Shown here piece by piece: positions 62,801-64,000 of a stretch of 64,000 nt of DNA (its first letter is position 1; each line of letters starts with the position of its first letter). Source of the stretch: JANXQG01 sp963719885 (GTDB lineage: Bacteria > Planctomycetota > Planctomycetia > Pirellulales > Thermoguttaceae); contig CAVRDP010000033.1 in the NCBI GenBank assembly GCA_963719885.1, positions 101,795 to 165,794 on the forward strand. The letters are read 5' to 3'. The notes under the pieces are model-generated. The model was not told the DNA's origin, made no database searches, and worked only from the letters and a program-made list of their open reading frames with translations. A program made the translations under genes and the position numbers.

Positions 62801-63490
62801 ATCTGCCGGAAGAAGCAGCAGCGGGTCGCACGTATCGCCTGCCTTCGGAGGCGCAGTGGGAGTATGCGTGTCGTGCGGGGAGCAGGGGTCGGTACGGCTT
62901 CATTTCGGAGGGCAAAGCTATTCCCAAGGAGTCCTACGAGAATGAGCTTTCCGACTACGGTTGGTTTGGCGGCAACGCGGGCGGAATCACGCACGCGGTG
63001 GGGCTCAAGCGGGCAAGTGGATGGGGATTGTATGATATGCACGGGAACGTGTGGGAGTGGTGCCAGGACCGGTACGACCAAGAGTATTATGCGAAGTCGC
63101 CTGTGGACGATCCGGGGGGACCTCCTGGAGGCTCGTACCGCGTGCTCCGTGGCGGCAGCTTTTGCTGCCTGGCGGCGCTCTGCCGCTCCGCGTGTCGCTG
63201 CGACTGCGCTCCCGGGGACGGTCACGGCGACTTTGGCTTCCGTGTTTCCCTGGTTTTGCCGGACACGGCCTGAGCGGGCGAAGATGAGCCGCGCCAGCAA
63301 TGCCGCACAACCTTCCGGTGGCTCGATCGCCAACAAGCCATCGCCCGCTGTCGCAAACCCTGATTCTCAATCCTCGGTCCGCCTTCCTGTTGTCGGTAGT
63401 CTTGTCGGTGCCGATGGCAAATGGAAGCTCCCGCCTGGCGCTCCTTCGCCCGCCGTCGCGCCCTTTGACGAGAAGAAATCGGCGATCTGA
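59879..63490 (+). pseudogene. Second Ser/Thr kinase with FGE-type domains, multiply frameshifted and truncated
   Basis: Recognisable in order: an N-terminal helical domain (FQAQEIYQGRAKSLILGNYT), kinase domain (KIGAGGMGQVFKAEHRRMKR, IHRDIKPGNLLLDTEGTVKI, GTVDYMAPEQAL), a transmembrane helix (AAAFLGLAILAGIIFKM), a PEGA-like domain, two FGE-type domains and the linker of a third (GKWKLPPGAPSPAVAPFDEK) that stops at 63490. At least eight shifts are needed (near 60190, 60257, 60448, 60628, 60690, 60827, 61215, 62190 and others). The second FGE domain has Cys at both catalytic positions (GGSFCCLAALC). The shifts may be sequence errors, but the missing third domain is a real truncation. No ECF gene precedes it. 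Confidence 0.75.
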
Positions 63491-63499
63491 GCCGCCACA

Positions 63500-63709
63500 C
63501 ATCATCTCGACCAAGAACACAAGATAGGCAGAATATACGGCGTGGGCGATGCCGGGCGCAATGCCGCGAAGCCGCGAGAGGGTCGTGGCCGCTCGGGAAT
63601 TGTCTCGTGCTACCAAGACGATCCGAGCCCCCATTCTTGCGAGCGCTATTGCGGCAACCTCACCAATGCCGGACGTGCCGCCCGTGATGACAACAGTCTT
63701 CCCCCTCAT
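63500..63709 (-). pseudogene. N-terminal fragment of a short-chain dehydrogenase
   Basis: ATG 63709 follows GAGGAG and encodes MRGKTVVITGGTSGIGEVAA, then LARMGARIVLVARDNSRAAT and up to about VEMM. The Rossmann GGTSGIG motif is intact, but the NNAG and YxxxK parts are gone: the frame runs into the antisense side of the truncated kinase gene. The junction near 63480-63500 marks a deletion or recombination point between two unrelated genes. Confidence 0.75.
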
Positions 63710-63895
63710 AGGCGTTCTCCTCGCCGCGCAGTGCTAGTGCTGACGTTCACTTGCTGGGTGAAGTGTCGGTGGCGGACCCGGAGAAGAAAAGGTCCGGCTC
63801 GTGCAGCCAACATACGGTGTTTCAAACTGTGAAGCTGATCCGGCGTTTCTCGTCTCGTCGGGCTTGACGTTCTCGCCGGCGCGGCGTTGGAGAGT

Positions 63896-64000
63896 TTAGC
63901 TCGCTTTGGCGCCTGAGAACCGAACAACCTTTCCCCATTTTTCGGTTTCTTCGACAATCAACCTGCCAAAATCCGCGGGCGAGCCGGCAAGCTCTGTTCC
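63896..64000 (-). CDS. Bug/TctC-type solute-binding protein, C-terminal end (partial)
   Basis: The 34 residues visible (GTELAGSPADFGRLIVEETE, then KWGKVVRFSGAKAS and stop) match the C-terminal end of tripartite-tricarboxylate-transporter substrate-binding (Bug) proteins, where a Gly-x-x-x-x-x-SPxxF segment precedes ExxKWxKVV. The rest lies beyond the right edge. Such proteins are rare in planctomycetes compared with Proteobacteria, so foreign origin is possible. Confidence 0.6.
   Translation of the reverse strand, partial: GTELAGSPADFGRLIVEETEKWGKVVRFSGAKAS

Noticed and set aside
1..64000. tRNA or rRNA genes.
   Set aside because: No cloverleaf-like intergenic sequence or rRNA signature was found by eye; a covariance search would be decisive.

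Overview
The window looks like a piece of a planctomycete chromosome, most likely a Pirellulales-type lineage. The evidence is a high-GC sequence with serine/threonine kinases fused to formylglycine-generating-enzyme (FGE) domains, an ECF sigma factor next to one of them, paired outer-membrane beta-barrels, a fused MFS/spermidine-synthase protein, and many palindromic repeats between and inside genes. No rRNA, tRNA or CRISPR array was seen. At least 14 genes are split by single-base shifts. In every gene with only one shift, the total length is one base over a multiple of three, and most sites can be repaired by removing one G on the coding strand. Base-level errors in the assembly therefore seem more likely than mass gene death, so broken genes are annotated as whole loci.

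Layout. 0-5.6 kb: partial Cys-rich CDS, fused MFS/spermidine-synthase protein, a YeiH-type exporter and a coupled 51-residue membrane peptide. 5.7-12.6 kb: tripartite RND efflux system (TolC-like, adaptor, permease) with an ATPase remnant. 12.9-17.1 kb: a helix-turn-helix/coiled-coil gene cut by a complete IS66-type element with an 8-bp target duplication, then a HigBA toxin-antitoxin locus. 17.4-25 kb: a large exported protein, gene debris, birA and two outer-membrane barrels. 25-36.4 kb: NDP-forming acyl-CoA synthetase/GNAT with an SDR, an M50 protease, a UPF0210/ACT pair, a cytidylate-kinase-like protein, YceH and a large secreted glycosidase-like protein.

36.6-46.9 kb is the most striking region. 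Four cobalamin-binding-type radical SAM genes lie in tandem as two alternating subfamilies (A-B-A-B), with a His-rich membrane protein inside the run. They converge on a three-gene operon of two GNAT-type acyltransferases and a GH3-type acyl-adenylate/amide synthetase. This looks like an undescribed specialised-metabolite or lipid pathway. 47-55 kb: secreted esterase and glycosidase-like proteins with CBM9-type domains. 55-63.5 kb: ECF sigma factor plus two kinase/FGE fusions, the second badly broken and truncated. The right edge has an SDR fragment and the C-terminus of a Bug/TctC-type binding protein.

Overlaid on this is a dispersed 23-bp sequence with core CCATGRGTACATGGTGCCC. There are ten copies, in intergenic palindromes, in frame inside genes and at gene ends. 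Five fall within 6.4 kb of the radical SAM/GH3 cluster. Other palindromic repeats have been absorbed in frame into a kinase catalytic domain, a GH3 enzyme, an RND pump and the signal peptides of both barrels.
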